A DNA stretch of 35,580 nucleotides, taken from Fictibacillus phosphorivorans. GTDB lineage: Bacteria > Bacillota > Bacilli > Bacillales > Fictibacillaceae. The position numbers were made by a program, and so were the translations under genes. The stretch is from assembly GCF_023715845.1 (NCBI RefSeq), contig NZ_JAMBOR010000028.1, positions 1 through 35,580 of the forward strand, read 5' to 3'. The notes under the pieces were generated by a model. It made no database searches, was not told the origin of the DNA, and saw nothing but the letters and a program-made list of their open reading frames with translations. Of the stretch, positions 15,507 to 23,258 are shown one piece after another; within the stretch, counting starts at the first letter, position 1; each line of letters begins with the position of its first letter.

Positions 15507-17289
15507 AACAGAATCCATTCTTAAAAAAGAGACGTGGGAGAAAGTTAATAAAAATCTGCTTGCGAAAATGCTTGCCGAGTATATGTACGAAGATATGATT
15601 CATCCTGAGGAAAAGGAAGAAGGTTTCGTATTTACTGTTAATGAAGATCGGCAATATCATTTTAGTGCAGAAAAGCGTTTGTTCGAAAGCTATGATGTAG
15701 ATCCTGAATCTATCAAAGTCTTAGAGGATGGGGAATGGAAACCGGCCGTTAATGCGATCCGCTTCTTAATTGATATTCAGCCTATAATCGGGATGTCTGC
15801 AGAAACAGCGGGCCATCTTATCAAAGAATTGAATCATACCCTAATCGCTGATGCGAACCTATTAAGTCATCATAAGAAAACTTCGAACGAACTCGTTGAT
15901 CTTGATTATGCCGAGTTAGAAGGCGAAATGTCAGGTCACCCATGGATCACATACAACAAAGGTCGCATCGGGTTTGGTTTTGATGACTACAGTAAATATG
16001 CTCCTGAAAACCAGAACGAAACGAAACTGTTTTGGATCGCGGTACATCGTGACCGTGCTCAGTTCCAGTCCGTAAGTGAGCTGCACTATGAAAAACTGAT
16101 CTTGAAAGAATTGGATAGTACGATCGTTCAGCGATTTAATGAGATCTTACGTGAAAATGGAAAGCTGCCGCTTGATTATTACTTTATGCCGGTTCACGAA
16201 TGGCAATGGAAGAATGTGCTGATTCAAAACTTCCCTGAAGACTTGGCTGATGGCATGATCATTCCATTAGAAGAAGGGACAGACCACTATTTACCGCAGC
16301 AATCGATCAGAACGTTCGTGAATACGACAAATAAGCTGAAAGCTCACGTTAAACTTCCAATGAGCATTTTAAATACTTTGGTATACCGCGGGCTGCCATC
16401 AGAGCGTACGGTGATCGCACCACAAGTAACTGAACACATTAAAGGTATCTTTAAACGTGACAGCTTCTTAAAAGAGGAATGTGAAGTGGTATTGCCAGGA
16501 GAAGTTGCAAGCATCAATGTGGATCACGCTCATTATAGCGAGCTAAAGGGTGCGCCGTATCAATATTTAGAGATGCTCGGAACCATTTGGCGCGAGAGTA
16601 TCTACACGTACTTAAAGCCGGGTGAACAGCCGATCACACTCGCTGCGCTCCACCATGTGGATGTGAACGGCAAGCCGTACGTTCAGAGTTTGATCGAAAA
16701 ATCGGGGTTGAGTGCGGACGAATGGGTGAAAAAATTCTTCGGAGTTGTCATGCCGCCGCTATTACACTTTTTGTATCAATACGGAACAGTATTCTCCCCA
16801 CATGGTCAGAACACAATCTTGATCTTAAAAGATTATCAGCCTGCAAGACTGGCGGTTAAGGATTATGTGGATGATGTGAACATTTCCGATCAGCCGTTCC
16901 CGGAGCTCGAAGGAATTACAGAAGATTTACGAAAAGTTCTTCGCAGCGAGCCGCCTGAAGGCTTGACGCAGTTTATTTTCACCGGTCTCTTTATTTGTCA
17001 CCTGCGTTACATGTCAAACGTGCTTGTACGTAATGAATTAATCGAAGAGACTGCATTCTGGTCGTATTTAGTGGACAGTATTGAAGCATATCAAGAGCGT
17101 TTCTCACATTTAGAAGAACGTTTTAAATTGTTTGATTTTTTTAAGCCTGAGCTGACTAAACTATGTTTGAACCGAAACAGAATGGTCGATTACGGATATG
17201 GTGATGGAGACGACCGTCCACATGCATCAGAGTTTGGCAAAGTAAAGAATGCGCTAAATGAGATACGCGCAAAGAGAGTAACTGTTTAA
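15490..17289 (+). CDS. rhbF: IucA/IucC-family siderophore synthetase (second)
   Basis: This 599-aa NIS synthetase should complete schizokinen by adding the second hydroxamate arm to citrate. Visible motifs: SGHPWITYNKGRIGFG (about 162-177; ATP-binding start of the family), MPVHEWQWKNV (about 234-244), QQSIRTFVNTTNKLKAHVKL (about 272-291) and FSPHGQNTILIL (about 437-448). It is more IucC-like than the first synthetase. The ATG at 15490 has a CATAAGGAGGAAAAGC site lying inside the MFS gene; an earlier in-frame ATG at 15418 has none. A strong terminator 24 bases after the stop closes the operon. Confidence 0.92.
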   Translation: MHYLNETESILKKETWEKVNKNLLAKMLAEYMYEDMIHPEEKEEGFVFTVNEDRQYHFSAEKRLFESYDVDPESIKVLEDGEWKPAVNAIRFLIDIQPIIGMSAETAGHLIKELNHTLIADANLLSHHKKTSNELVDLDYAELEGEMSGHPWITYNKGRIGFGFDDYSKYAPENQNETKLFWIAVHRDRAQFQSVSELHYEKLILKELDSTIVQRFNEILRENGKLPLDYYFMPVHEWQWKNVLIQNFPEDLADGMIIPLEEGTDHYLPQQSIRTFVNTTNKLKAHVKLPMSILNTLVYRGLPSERTVIAPQVTEHIKGIFKRDSFLKEECEVVLPGEVASINVDHAHYSELKGAPYQYLEMLGTIWRESIYTYLKPGEQPITLAALHHVDVNGKPYVQSLIEKSGLSADEWVKKFFGVVMPPLLHFLYQYGTVFSPHGQNTILILKDYQPARLAVKDYVDDVNISDQPFPELEGITEDLRKVLRSEPPEGLTQFIFTGLFICHLRYMSNVLVRNELIEETAFWSYLVDSIEAYQERFSHLEERFKLFDFFKPELTKLCLNRNRMVDYGYGDGDDRPHASEFGKVKNALNEIRAKRVTV

Positions 17290-17313
17290 AAGAATAAATT
17301 CATTGAAAGAGAG

Positions 17314-17360
17314 AGGCTGAACTCTAAAGTGTAAGAGCTTTTGAGTTCAAGCCTTTTTTT
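17314..17360 (+). terminator. Rho-independent terminator of the siderophore operon
   Basis: AGGCTGAACTC pairs with GAGTTCAAGCCT with one bulged base, around a loop of about 18 bases, and is followed by a T7 run. Confidence 0.88.
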
Positions 17361-17546
17361 ATGAAATTAGAGAAAAAAGGACGTTTTGAGAAGGTAATAC
17401 AGTCCTTAAAGCTCATATGGTATTTAGAGAGTACATGGTGGATTTCTGTTACCGTGCATGATGGTGAACCGCCCAAAAGGTTCGCTCATGAAATGATTTG
17501 GCTGTCACAAAACATGAGTAAACTAAAAAAGATTTTAAATTGGTAA
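17361..17546 (+). CDS. Doubtful small protein or gene fragment (61 aa)
   Basis: An open frame begins at an ATG directly after the T-run of the siderophore terminator. It has no ribosome binding site, and the position means a siderophore transcript would rarely reach it. The predicted product is basic and aromatic-rich (LIWYLESTWWISVTVHDGEP, then FAHEMIWLSQNM). It reads more like protein than random sequence and may be the remnant of a gene. I do not recognise it. Confidence 0.3.
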   Translation: MKLEKKGRFEKVIQSLKLIWYLESTWWISVTVHDGEPPKRFAHEMIWLSQNMSKLKKILNW

Positions 17547-17623
17547 AAATAAGCAACGTGAATAACGTTTTAATTATTTCGCTTAAGGGAAATTCCTCAT
17601 TATCAGATCAGAGGAGTGGTTAT

Positions 17624-18349
17624 GTGGAAACGAAACAATTAACTTTGCTAACAAAAGAAGATATGACAAATCCAGAACGAGTTCCAGCTTGGGTCATTGA
17701 AGAGTATAAGACCTTTCATGAAACAGTAACTGACAAAACGTTTCCTTGTTACTTTGGTATGGCCGCTGAAAAAAAAGGTGAGCTTCGCTATGCATATGTA
17801 ACACATGATGACTGGTCGAACCTGCCTGAAGCGATCAAAGAGTTTAATAAATTGTTTGACGCACCAAAATTGATTCGCCATGGATTGTTTGTGTTCGTTG
17901 AGCCTGAAAAAGAAGAAAAAGACATTCCCTATTACAGAGACTATTTCTGGGATATTCTAAAGTACCTTCACGAAACAGACGATCAGCCATGGCCGGAACA
18001 TATTCCAAAAGATCCGGACCATCACTTGTTTGCTTTTTCTGTAGATAATGAACCTTATTTCGTGTTTGGTAATGCACCAGCATATAAACAACGAAAAACA
18101 AGAGATCTTGGAAACAGTCTAGTTCTTGGTTTTCAGCCACGACGTATTTTTGAAGGACTGGAAGGAACATCACCAGGGGGAAGCATGTCTCGTGAGAAAG
18201 TACGTGAACGTGTAGAGAAATGGGATAACTTGCCGACGCATCCAAACATCAGCCACTACGGTGATCCGGAGCACAGGGAGTGGAAACAGTACTTTATCGG
18301 AGACGACGTTGAACCGATTACAGGAAAATGTCCGTTTCATCATAAATAA
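17624..18349 (+). CDS. yqcI: YqcI/YcgG family protein (putative heme-dependent N-hydroxylase family)
   Basis: The 241-aa protein fits the YqcI/YcgG family: TFPCYFGMAAEKKGELRYA near the start, WPEHIPKDPDHHLFAFS in the middle, NSLVLGFQPRRIFE, and the conserved GKCPFHHK tail. Established members include GntA, a heme enzyme that N-hydroxylates a guanidino group in guanitoxin biosynthesis; most members are uncharacterised. The GTG at 17624 is chosen because GAGGAGTGG lies seven bases before it. The longer frame from 17540 has no such site and a non-family N-terminus. A terminator follows. It lies after the siderophore operon but is separated by a terminator, so co-function is not shown. Confidence 0.78.
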   Translation: METKQLTLLTKEDMTNPERVPAWVIEEYKTFHETVTDKTFPCYFGMAAEKKGELRYAYVTHDDWSNLPEAIKEFNKLFDAPKLIRHGLFVFVEPEKEEKDIPYYRDYFWDILKYLHETDDQPWPEHIPKDPDHHLFAFSVDNEPYFVFGNAPAYKQRKTRDLGNSLVLGFQPRRIFEGLEGTSPGGSMSREKVRERVEKWDNLPTHPNISHYGDPEHREWKQYFIGDDVEPITGKCPFHHK

Positions 18350-18360
18350 ATGAAAAAACA

Positions 18361-18392
18361 AAAATCGCAGCGGATTTCGTTGCGATTTTTTT
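18361..18392. terminator. Rho-independent terminator between convergent genes
   Basis: AAAATCGCAGCG pairs with CGTTGCGATTTT (12 pairs with one wobble) and is followed by a T7 run. It ends the yqcI transcript and may also serve the convergent VOC gene, given the A-run on the other side. Confidence 0.85.
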
Positions 18393-18437
18393 GTTCATTT
18401 TAAGTTGTAGAAAAACTTCGTATGTATATCAAATGAA

Positions 18438-18794
18438 TTAGTTCTCATTACTCTCCCAAAGCTCGATCAGCCGACCTTCTGGATCTTCAATCCAAACAAA
18501 CTTTCCAAAATCATTAACCTCTTTTTCTTTGGCTAGAGGTACATTGATATGTTCAAGATGCTGAATTGTTTCTTCTAAATTATGCACTTGGAAATTTAGC
18601 ATCACTTGTTGGTCTGTTGGAAAATAATGTTCATTTTCAGGGAAGAAAGAAAAGATCGTCTCATTTCCTGATTCGGATTTGATCATAGCCCCGTTCCAAT
18701 CTCCTATTTCAATCTTTAATACGTCACTGTACCATTTTTTTACAACTTCAATATTTTTCGTTCTCCAAAAAACTCCGCCAAGACCTTTGATCAT
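18438..18794 (-). CDS. VOC-family (glyoxalase/bleomycin-resistance-like) protein
   Basis: The 118-aa protein has the paired beta-alpha-beta-beta-beta modules of the vicinal oxygen chelate fold: FWRTKNIEVVKKWYSDVLKI at the start and FGKFVWIEDPEGRLIELWE at the end. The C-terminal Glu (IELWE) is the usual metal-ligand position. The usual first His ligand is not obvious, so enzymatic activity is uncertain. VOC proteins of this size act as dimers in detoxification, ring cleavage or drug binding. An AGGAG site precedes the ATG. No operon partner is seen. Confidence 0.78.
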   Translation of the reverse strand: MIKGLGGVFWRTKNIEVVKKWYSDVLKIEIGDWNGAMIKSESGNETIFSFFPENEHYFPTDQQVMLNFQVHNLEETIQHLEHINVPLAKEKEVNDFGKFVWIEDPEGRLIELWESNEN

Positions 18795-18832
18795 TTTTTA
18801 GCTCCTATCCGTTATTAATTTTTGTTCAACCC

Positions 18833-19027
18833 TTATATAGAGGAAGAGTTTGTTTTCTTATGTAAACGAATGTTCCCAACAAAAAGGACAAGACTCATGA
18901 TGGTCGCTGTAAAATAGGGCTTATTAATCTTTTATCCATATGTGATAGCCAAGTTTTGCCGTCATAATGACCGGGACAATAAGGACCATGAGTACGACAT
19001 ACTTGTACAAGGTTATTTAGGAATCAT
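18833..19027 (-). pseudogene. Small membrane-protein gene with two compensating frameshifts
   Basis: From the ATG at 19027 (AGGAGA site) to the TAA at 18833-18835 is exactly 65 codons, but the frame changes twice. Residues 1-4 (MIPK) are in frame 0. The central hydrophobic part, LYKYVVLMVLIVPVIMTAKL then GYHIWIK, is in another frame. The end, KINKPYFTATIMSLVLFVG then NIRLHKK, returns to frame 0. One base lost near 19011-19018 and one extra A near 18933 would explain it. The restored product would be a two-span membrane protein of about 64 aa; the family is not recognised. Sequencing error is possible but two errors are unlikely. Confidence 0.5.
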
Positions 19028-19039
19028 TGAATTATCTCC

Positions 19040-19304
19040 TATACGCTTTTATTCCAATCTCTTTCTATCTCTTTCTGTTTATTCGGTCTAAAATCCTTTT
19101 ATGACTGTAATATTTCCTGCATACAATGAAAAAATAGATGTTGTACGGCCTGAACATCAGGTATAAAAAAAGAATCTTTTATACAAAATAGTGATAGCCA
19201 TCCGGGTGGATTAATCTGCTCGGGTGGTTTTTGTATGAAAAAAGAAAGTATAAAGCTATTTTTGGCAAAAATGGAAAAGAAGTATTTTAGTTGAAAAAAA
19301 GTTT
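19040..19304. other. Gene-free stretch with a terminator but no clear gene
   Basis: A+T-rich sequence. It holds a 21-codon frame (19101-19166, starting MTVIFPAYNEK) without a ribosome binding site, an 8-bp perfect hairpin (GTATAAAA 19161-19168 with TTTTATAC 19177-19184) and the terminator at 19198-19232. The layout suggests the tail of a lost plus-strand gene. Confidence 0.35.
19198..19232 (+). terminator. Rho-independent terminator without a visible gene
   Basis: CCATCCGGGTGGATT and AATCTGCTCGGGTGG pair almost completely (wobbles included) and are followed by T5. No intact plus-strand gene precedes it. Confidence 0.65.
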
Positions 19305-19314
19305 ACGGTACCGT
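19305..19314. promoter_or_regulatory. 10-bp palindrome upstream of the DDAH-like gene
   Basis: ACGGTACCGT is a perfect palindrome 49 bases before the start codon. It could be part of an operator. No second copy was noticed. Confidence 0.2.
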
Positions 19315-19362
19315 TGTTTTAGGGAAAAAGCCTTGTATATACCTTAGATGGAGGATTATTTA

Positions 19363-20229
19363 ATGGCTACCGTAATTAAAGGAGAATATAAACTCGTGAA
19401 CTGTGACAGTGAATTTGGGAGATTAAAAAAGGTAATTGTTTGTGAACCTCGATATATGAAGATTGACGAGATTATTAATGAAACACAGCGACATTTCGCA
19501 AAAGATAATATTAATATGAAGCGTGCGATGAAGCAACATCAGGATTTTGTTAAAATGATGACCCAACATGGCGTAGAAGTTTATAAACTTCCTCCCCTGG
19601 AAAAATTCCCGGAACAAGTTTTTACCCGGGACATCGGGTTTACGATTGGAGAAACAGTATTTGTTTCGCGGATGGGAAGCAACATTCGAGATGGTGAAGA
19701 GAAAATTCTCCGTAACTGGCTTTTAGAACATCAAGTCAATCTCTCTTTAATAGAAGGAGACCGAATTGAAGGCGGAGATGTTATCGTTCATGGCAACAAA
19801 GTATATATTGGAGTCAGCGGAAGGACATCTGAAGAAACCATTCAACAGCTGCAGACACAACTGCCTGAAATGGAAATTATCCCTGTTCCGTTTGACCCCA
19901 TCTTTTTACACTTGGATTGTGTGTTTAACATCCTATCTGAGAAAGAAGCACTTGTTTATCCACACGCGTTTGAAGAAAAGGATCTTGAGTTTCTTGCCTC
20001 TCATTTTAAATTGATAGAAGTCACTAAAGACGAACAATTTACGATGGGAACGAACATGTTATCGATCGGAGACAAAAAAATATTAAGCCTTCCTTGCAAT
20101 AAACATGTCAATCAGGCTCTACGTGAGCGCGGATATGAAATATTAGAGGTAGATATTTCAGAAATTATTAAGTCAGGCGGTTCCTTTCGATGCTGTTCCA
20201 TGCCGCTTTACCGAGAATCAGTTTTTTAG
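19363..20229 (+). CDS. DDAH/amidinotransferase-like guanidine-modifying enzyme
   Basis: This 288-aa protein has the beta/alpha-propeller fold of the pentein superfamily: VFTRDIGFTIGETVFVSRM (about 88-106), EGGDVIVHG (about 136-144), HLDCVFNIL with the catalytic His (about 182) and the C-terminal GSFRCCSMPLYRE with the nucleophile Cys (277 or 278). Members hydrolyse or transfer amidino groups from arginine, methylarginines or similar compounds. YkgA of B. subtilis is a likely relative. The ATG at 19363 follows GATGGAGGATT; the in-frame ATG at 19348 is inside that ribosome binding site and is rejected. The substrate is not determined; N-hydroxyarginine, dimethylarginine and arginine are all possible. 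Confidence 0.83.
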   Translation: MATVIKGEYKLVNCDSEFGRLKKVIVCEPRYMKIDEIINETQRHFAKDNINMKRAMKQHQDFVKMMTQHGVEVYKLPPLEKFPEQVFTRDIGFTIGETVFVSRMGSNIRDGEEKILRNWLLEHQVNLSLIEGDRIEGGDVIVHGNKVYIGVSGRTSEETIQQLQTQLPEMEIIPVPFDPIFLHLDCVFNILSEKEALVYPHAFEEKDLEFLASHFKLIEVTKDEQFTMGTNMLSIGDKKILSLPCNKHVNQALRERGYEILEVDISEIIKSGGSFRCCSMPLYRESVF

Positions 20230-20237
20230 AAGGAATA

Positions 20238-20267
20238 AGTCTCTGCCATTTGGCGGAGGCTTTTTTT
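20238..20267 (+). terminator. Rho-independent terminator after the DDAH-like gene
   Basis: AGTCTCTGCCA pairs with TGGCGGAGGCT (wobbles included), followed by a T7 run. Confidence 0.85.
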
Positions 20268-20352
20268 ATTATCCTCTTAAAAGTATTTATTAGAACATAC
20301 TTTTTGAAATACGAGGGAAAGGAGTAAGTATTCTACATCTAGGAGGTTATTA

Positions 20353-20871
20353 AGAGCAGTTACTTTCCAAGGTACAAAAGACATTCAGGTGAAAAATGTT
20401 GACGATCCGGTGATTCAGAAAAAGGACGATATTATTGTACGTATTACCTCAACTGCCATCTGTGGTTCTGATCTTCATATCTATCAAGGTGTTCTTCCTG
20501 CCAGGAAAGACTATGTGATAGGACATGAACCGATGGGAATCGTAGAAGAAGTAGGTCCAGAAGTAACACGGGTAAAAAAGGGAGATCGCGTTGTACTTCC
20601 ATTCAATATTTCGTGCGGTCTTACAGGTGTCTATGGTTCCATGTACAACATGTTTCCTCTAGGGAATATCTTCGAGAGAAATGTGACGTTAAAAATGGGA
20701 CAGGCTCCGGTTATTCATTACATGCCCTTGCTTTTTGATAAGATCATGAATCAAGAGTTCGATCCTACAGAAATTATTACGCACCGCGTCCTTTTAGAAC
20801 AGGCAGGCAAAGCGTATCAAACCTTTAATGATCATGAGGATGAATGTATCAAAGTTGTGTTAAAACCTTAG
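20353..20871 (+). pseudogene. Zinc alcohol dehydrogenase with large in-frame internal deletion
   Basis: The frame matches both ends of a medium-chain Zn-dependent dehydrogenase. The N-terminus has RAVTFQGTKDIQVKNV, ITSTAICGSDLHIY (catalytic Zn Cys) and IGHEPMGIVEEVG (Zn His/Glu). At GDRVVLPFNISCG it jumps straight to LTGVYGSMYNMFPLGNIFER and the normal C-terminus MGQAPVIHY...IITH...CIKVVLKP. About 200-230 residues are missing in frame, including the structural-Zn cysteine loop and the whole NAD-binding Rossmann domain. The start is also lost: after AGGAGG the codon where ATG is expected reads TTA (20350-20352); only a GTG at 20389 remains, with no ribosome binding site. It cannot work as a dehydrogenase. 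A terminator still follows. Confidence 0.85.
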
Positions 20872-20879
20872 GAATAAGA

Positions 20880-20910
20880 AAAAGGAGCTCGGTACTTCCG
20901 AGTTCCTTTT
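20880..20910. terminator. Bidirectional terminator between convergent genes
   Basis: AAAAGGAGCTCGG pairs with CCGAGTTCCTTTT (13 pairs, one wobble) around a five-base loop, with T-runs on both strands. It serves the dehydrogenase remnant and the minus-strand histidine kinase. Confidence 0.8.
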
Positions 20911-20913
20911 GGG

Positions 20914-22059
20914 TTATGTTTGAGGTAATTTTTTCTTAACGTTCGCCTCTAGCGGTAAGACGATAGTGAATGTCGTATTGTTCTCATCGGAAGTACAGCT
21001 GATGGTTCCGTAATGTTTTTCTATGATTTTTTTGCATACAAACAGACCAATCCCTGTACCCAGTTCTTTCGTTGTATAAAAAGGTTCAAAGATTGTTTTC
21101 ATTGTCTCTGGAGGTATAGCAGGTCCATTATTTGAAATTGTAATATGTACATGAGAATCTGAAGAATCGGATTCCATTTTGCTGTATATCATGATCCGCC
21201 GATCTTGTTTCTTTTGTCTTAATGCATCGATGGAGTTCATGATTAAGTTAAGAAGAACTTGTTTCAATTCATCTCTATGTGCCCAAAGCGTAATCGTTGG
21301 ATCAATACGAGGGACCACATTCACATCAGCATCTACTAGACTCGGATACATGAAATCTAGTATGTCTGAAAATAAATCCTCGAGCGCAAACTCCTCTGCA
21401 TCCCTTTCCTGAACCCCTTTTCTAGAAGCATGAAGAAATTGAGAGATACGGAAATTAAGTTGGGTGAGTTCATGGCTGATGATATCGATATATTTCATTT
21501 GCGGATTTTCTTGCTGCATGAGTTTAACAAATCCCATAACTGCCGTCAGGGGATTTCGGAATTCATGAACAAAACTCGATGACATCTGTCCGAGAATGGT
21601 GAGGCGTTCTTTATGGCTTTGGTCGATAAAGTGCGTTTTTTCTTGGATTTCAGCATCTTTTAATTGGGTGTACTTTTTAACAGCGTGATACAGGAATTCA
21701 TCAAAAAGAGAGTTGATCGTTTCAATGACTGGCTGAAGCTGCTGAATGGAAATTCCTGAACCAGTGACGAACCTGACGATTTCACTTCGCCCTAAATTTA
21801 CATTATAAACGAATTCTCCTATGTTAATCTTTGCTTCTAATCTTTGGACGGCAACTTCGTGTGCGAGCTCCTTAATTTTGTCAGGCGAAAGCTGGCCGCG
21901 TAAGGAGAGCTTCACGAGTTCAATCATGTGTAGAGCATTTCTGATAACTTTATCCTTATGTATGTCGTGGTTAGTGATAACGACTTTTTTGTGCCAATCG
22001 TGTAAATAGCTGGGCAGATTTTCATCCATATATGTAATCAGGCTCTCCGTAATGTCCAA
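20914..22059 (-). CDS. Orphan sensor histidine kinase
   Basis: This protein of about 381 aa has no membrane segment, so it should be soluble. An all-helical N-terminal sensor region (1-135), similar in style to RsbR-type N-terminal domains, leads into a coiled linker. The DHp domain follows with the phospho-accepting His in SSFVHEFRNPLTAVMGF (His about 165). The ATP-binding domain has the N box (LLNLIMNSIDAL), G1 (ISNNGP), F box (FEPFYTTKE) and G2 (GTGIGLFVCKKI). It resembles the sporulation kinases of Bacillus, which phosphorylate Spo0F, and no response regulator gene lies nearby. The TTG at 22059 is preferred because AGAGGTG precedes it by six bases; an ATG at 22080 adds seven residues but has no such site. 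Confidence 0.85.
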   Translation of the reverse strand: MDITESLITYMDENLPSYLHDWHKKVVITNHDIHKDKVIRNALHMIELVKLSLRGQLSPDKIKELAHEVAVQRLEAKINIGEFVYNVNLGRSEIVRFVTGSGISIQQLQPVIETINSLFDEFLYHAVKKYTQLKDAEIQEKTHFIDQSHKERLTILGQMSSSFVHEFRNPLTAVMGFVKLMQQENPQMKYIDIISHELTQLNFRISQFLHASRKGVQERDAEEFALEDLFSDILDFMYPSLVDADVNVVPRIDPTITLWAHRDELKQVLLNLIMNSIDALRQKKQDRRIMIYSKMESDSSDSHVHITISNNGPAIPPETMKTIFEPFYTTKELGTGIGLFVCKKIIEKHYGTISCTSDENNTTFTIVLPLEANVKKKLPQT

Positions 22060-22080
22060 CGTCCGCACCTCTTTCAACAT

Positions 22081-22339
22081 GAAATGATGATATATGAATA
22101 GGAAGAGAATTTATTTGCCATGTAAAAGTAATCCTACTATATATAGTAATTCATTAACAAGGTAAATGCTATATACAGTTTACAACTTTTTTATTAAAAA
22201 AGAAAAATAAAAAGTAGGTAATTTAGTCGTTTCTAACGAAATTTATAATGCACTTCAATACTTATACTTCTTCTTTACTAGCTGGTACTATCCTTCAAAA
22301 GTCCGTTAAATTTTCTAATTATTCTAAAAATATTTTAAG
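22081..22339. other. A+T-rich divergent intergenic region
   Basis: About 260 bases separate the minus-strand kinase from the regulatory sites of iclR. I see no gene, only A+T-rich sequence likely to hold both promoters; no single -35/-10 pair stands out. Confidence 0.4.
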
Positions 22340-22360
22340 TAATTTCATAATATGAAATTA
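22340..22360. promoter_or_regulatory. 21-bp perfect palindrome, probable IclR operator (site 1)
   Basis: TAATTTCATA, one central base, then TATGAAATTA: ten bases each side, perfect. Twenty consecutive bases recur before the catabolic operon (26287-26306). The position upstream of iclR fits autoregulation. Confidence 0.75.
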
Positions 22361-22371
22361 CTCGATTGTCT

Positions 22372-22419
22372 CAACCGTCCTTTTTCAATACGATGAACGC
22401 ATATTGAAAGGGGTGGTTG
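22372..22419 (+). other. Long stem-loop in the iclR leader
   Basis: CAACCGTCCTTTTTCAATA pairs with TATTGAAAGGGGTGGTTG (about 18 pairs, one bulge) around an 11-base loop. No T-run follows, so it is not an intrinsic terminator. It may be a regulatory or mRNA-stabilising hairpin. Confidence 0.5.
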
Positions 22420-22468
22420 TCTTTAAGCTGACATTCTAAATCATGTATCCGTTTGAGGGGGAGAATCT

Positions 22469-23218
22469 ATGATCTCATCTGTTCAAAAAATTTCAAGGAT
22501 ATTAAATTGCTTTACCAAGGATGAACCAGCACTTGGAAACTTGCAGATTGCAAAAAAATTAAATATGAACGCAAGTACGGTCCACCACCTCGTCCGAACA
22601 CTTTGCTCAGAAGGTATTCTCATCCAAGATAGTCAGAAAAAATATAGATTAGGATGGAAGCTTCTAGAATGGAGCAACCATGTCATGTATCAGCAAGACA
22701 TAAACACCGAAGCACTTCCGCTGTGTGAAGGTCTTGTCAGAAGGTTCAACACAACTGTACATATCGGAATGCTGGATCGTGGAGAAGTAAGATTCGTTCT
22801 GCGTGTTGCTTCATCCAATTCAGTACAAGTCCCTACTTTTATTGGTGATACCAAGCCTGCTTATTGTACGAGTACGGGAAAAGTCTTGCTCGCTTACAAT
22901 ACCTCAATGATCAAACCTACTATTTCTAGAGGTCTTCTTCAACGTGCGCCTAACACCATCACATGCGTTGAAAAATTAAAAGAAGAACTTGCTCAAATAA
23001 GAGCCAATGGATATGCCATCAGCAATAATGAAAATGAAATGGGTCTGTATGGAATAGCTGCGCCAATTAAGTCATATACAGGACAGACGATTGCAGCACT
23101 TAATATGGTAGGTCCTGTGGCTTATATGCTGGGGCATGACACGCCATCTATGATTCATCATGTCGTGAAGACAGCAGAATCTATTTCGAAAGAACTAGGT
23201 TTTATTAGCGTTTTATGA
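22469..23218 (+). CDS. IclR-family transcriptional regulator
   Basis: The 249-aa protein has an N-terminal winged helix-turn-helix (about 5-65: ISRILNCFTKD, LGNLQIAKKLNMNASTVHHL). A C-terminal effector-binding domain (about 75-249) has the family patterns VHIGMLDRGEVRFVLRV, YCTSTGKVLLAY and YAISNNENEMGLYGIAAPI. IclR proteins bind aromatic or organic-acid effectors and control nearby catabolic genes. A GAGGGGGAG site precedes the ATG. The gene lies beside the TRAP genes, and the palindrome before it is repeated before the aminomuconate operon. It is therefore the probable pathway regulator, with an aromatic intermediate as effector (inferred). Confidence 0.9.
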   Translation: MISSVQKISRILNCFTKDEPALGNLQIAKKLNMNASTVHHLVRTLCSEGILIQDSQKKYRLGWKLLEWSNHVMYQQDINTEALPLCEGLVRRFNTTVHIGMLDRGEVRFVLRVASSNSVQVPTFIGDTKPAYCTSTGKVLLAYNTSMIKPTISRGLLQRAPNTITCVEKLKEELAQIRANGYAISNNENEMGLYGIAAPIKSYTGQTIAALNMVGPVAYMLGHDTPSMIHHVVKTAESISKELGFISVL

Positions 23219-23229
23219 TAGCGCTTACA
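23216..23229 (-). promoter_or_regulatory. CcpA cre site
   Basis: The minus strand reads TGTAAGCGCTATCA, a full match to the cre consensus TGWAARCGYTWNCW. It overlaps the iclR stop codon and lies 30 bases before dctP, so CcpA would cut TRAP expression when a preferred sugar is present. Confidence 0.78.
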
Positions 23230-23258
23230 TTTATCAAAATTGTATCGGGGGAGTAAAG

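Noticed and set aside
17540-17623. N-terminal 28-residue extension of the YqcI gene
   Set aside because: No ribosome binding site at 17540, while GAGGAGTGG precedes the GTG at 17624 and the shorter protein fits the family.
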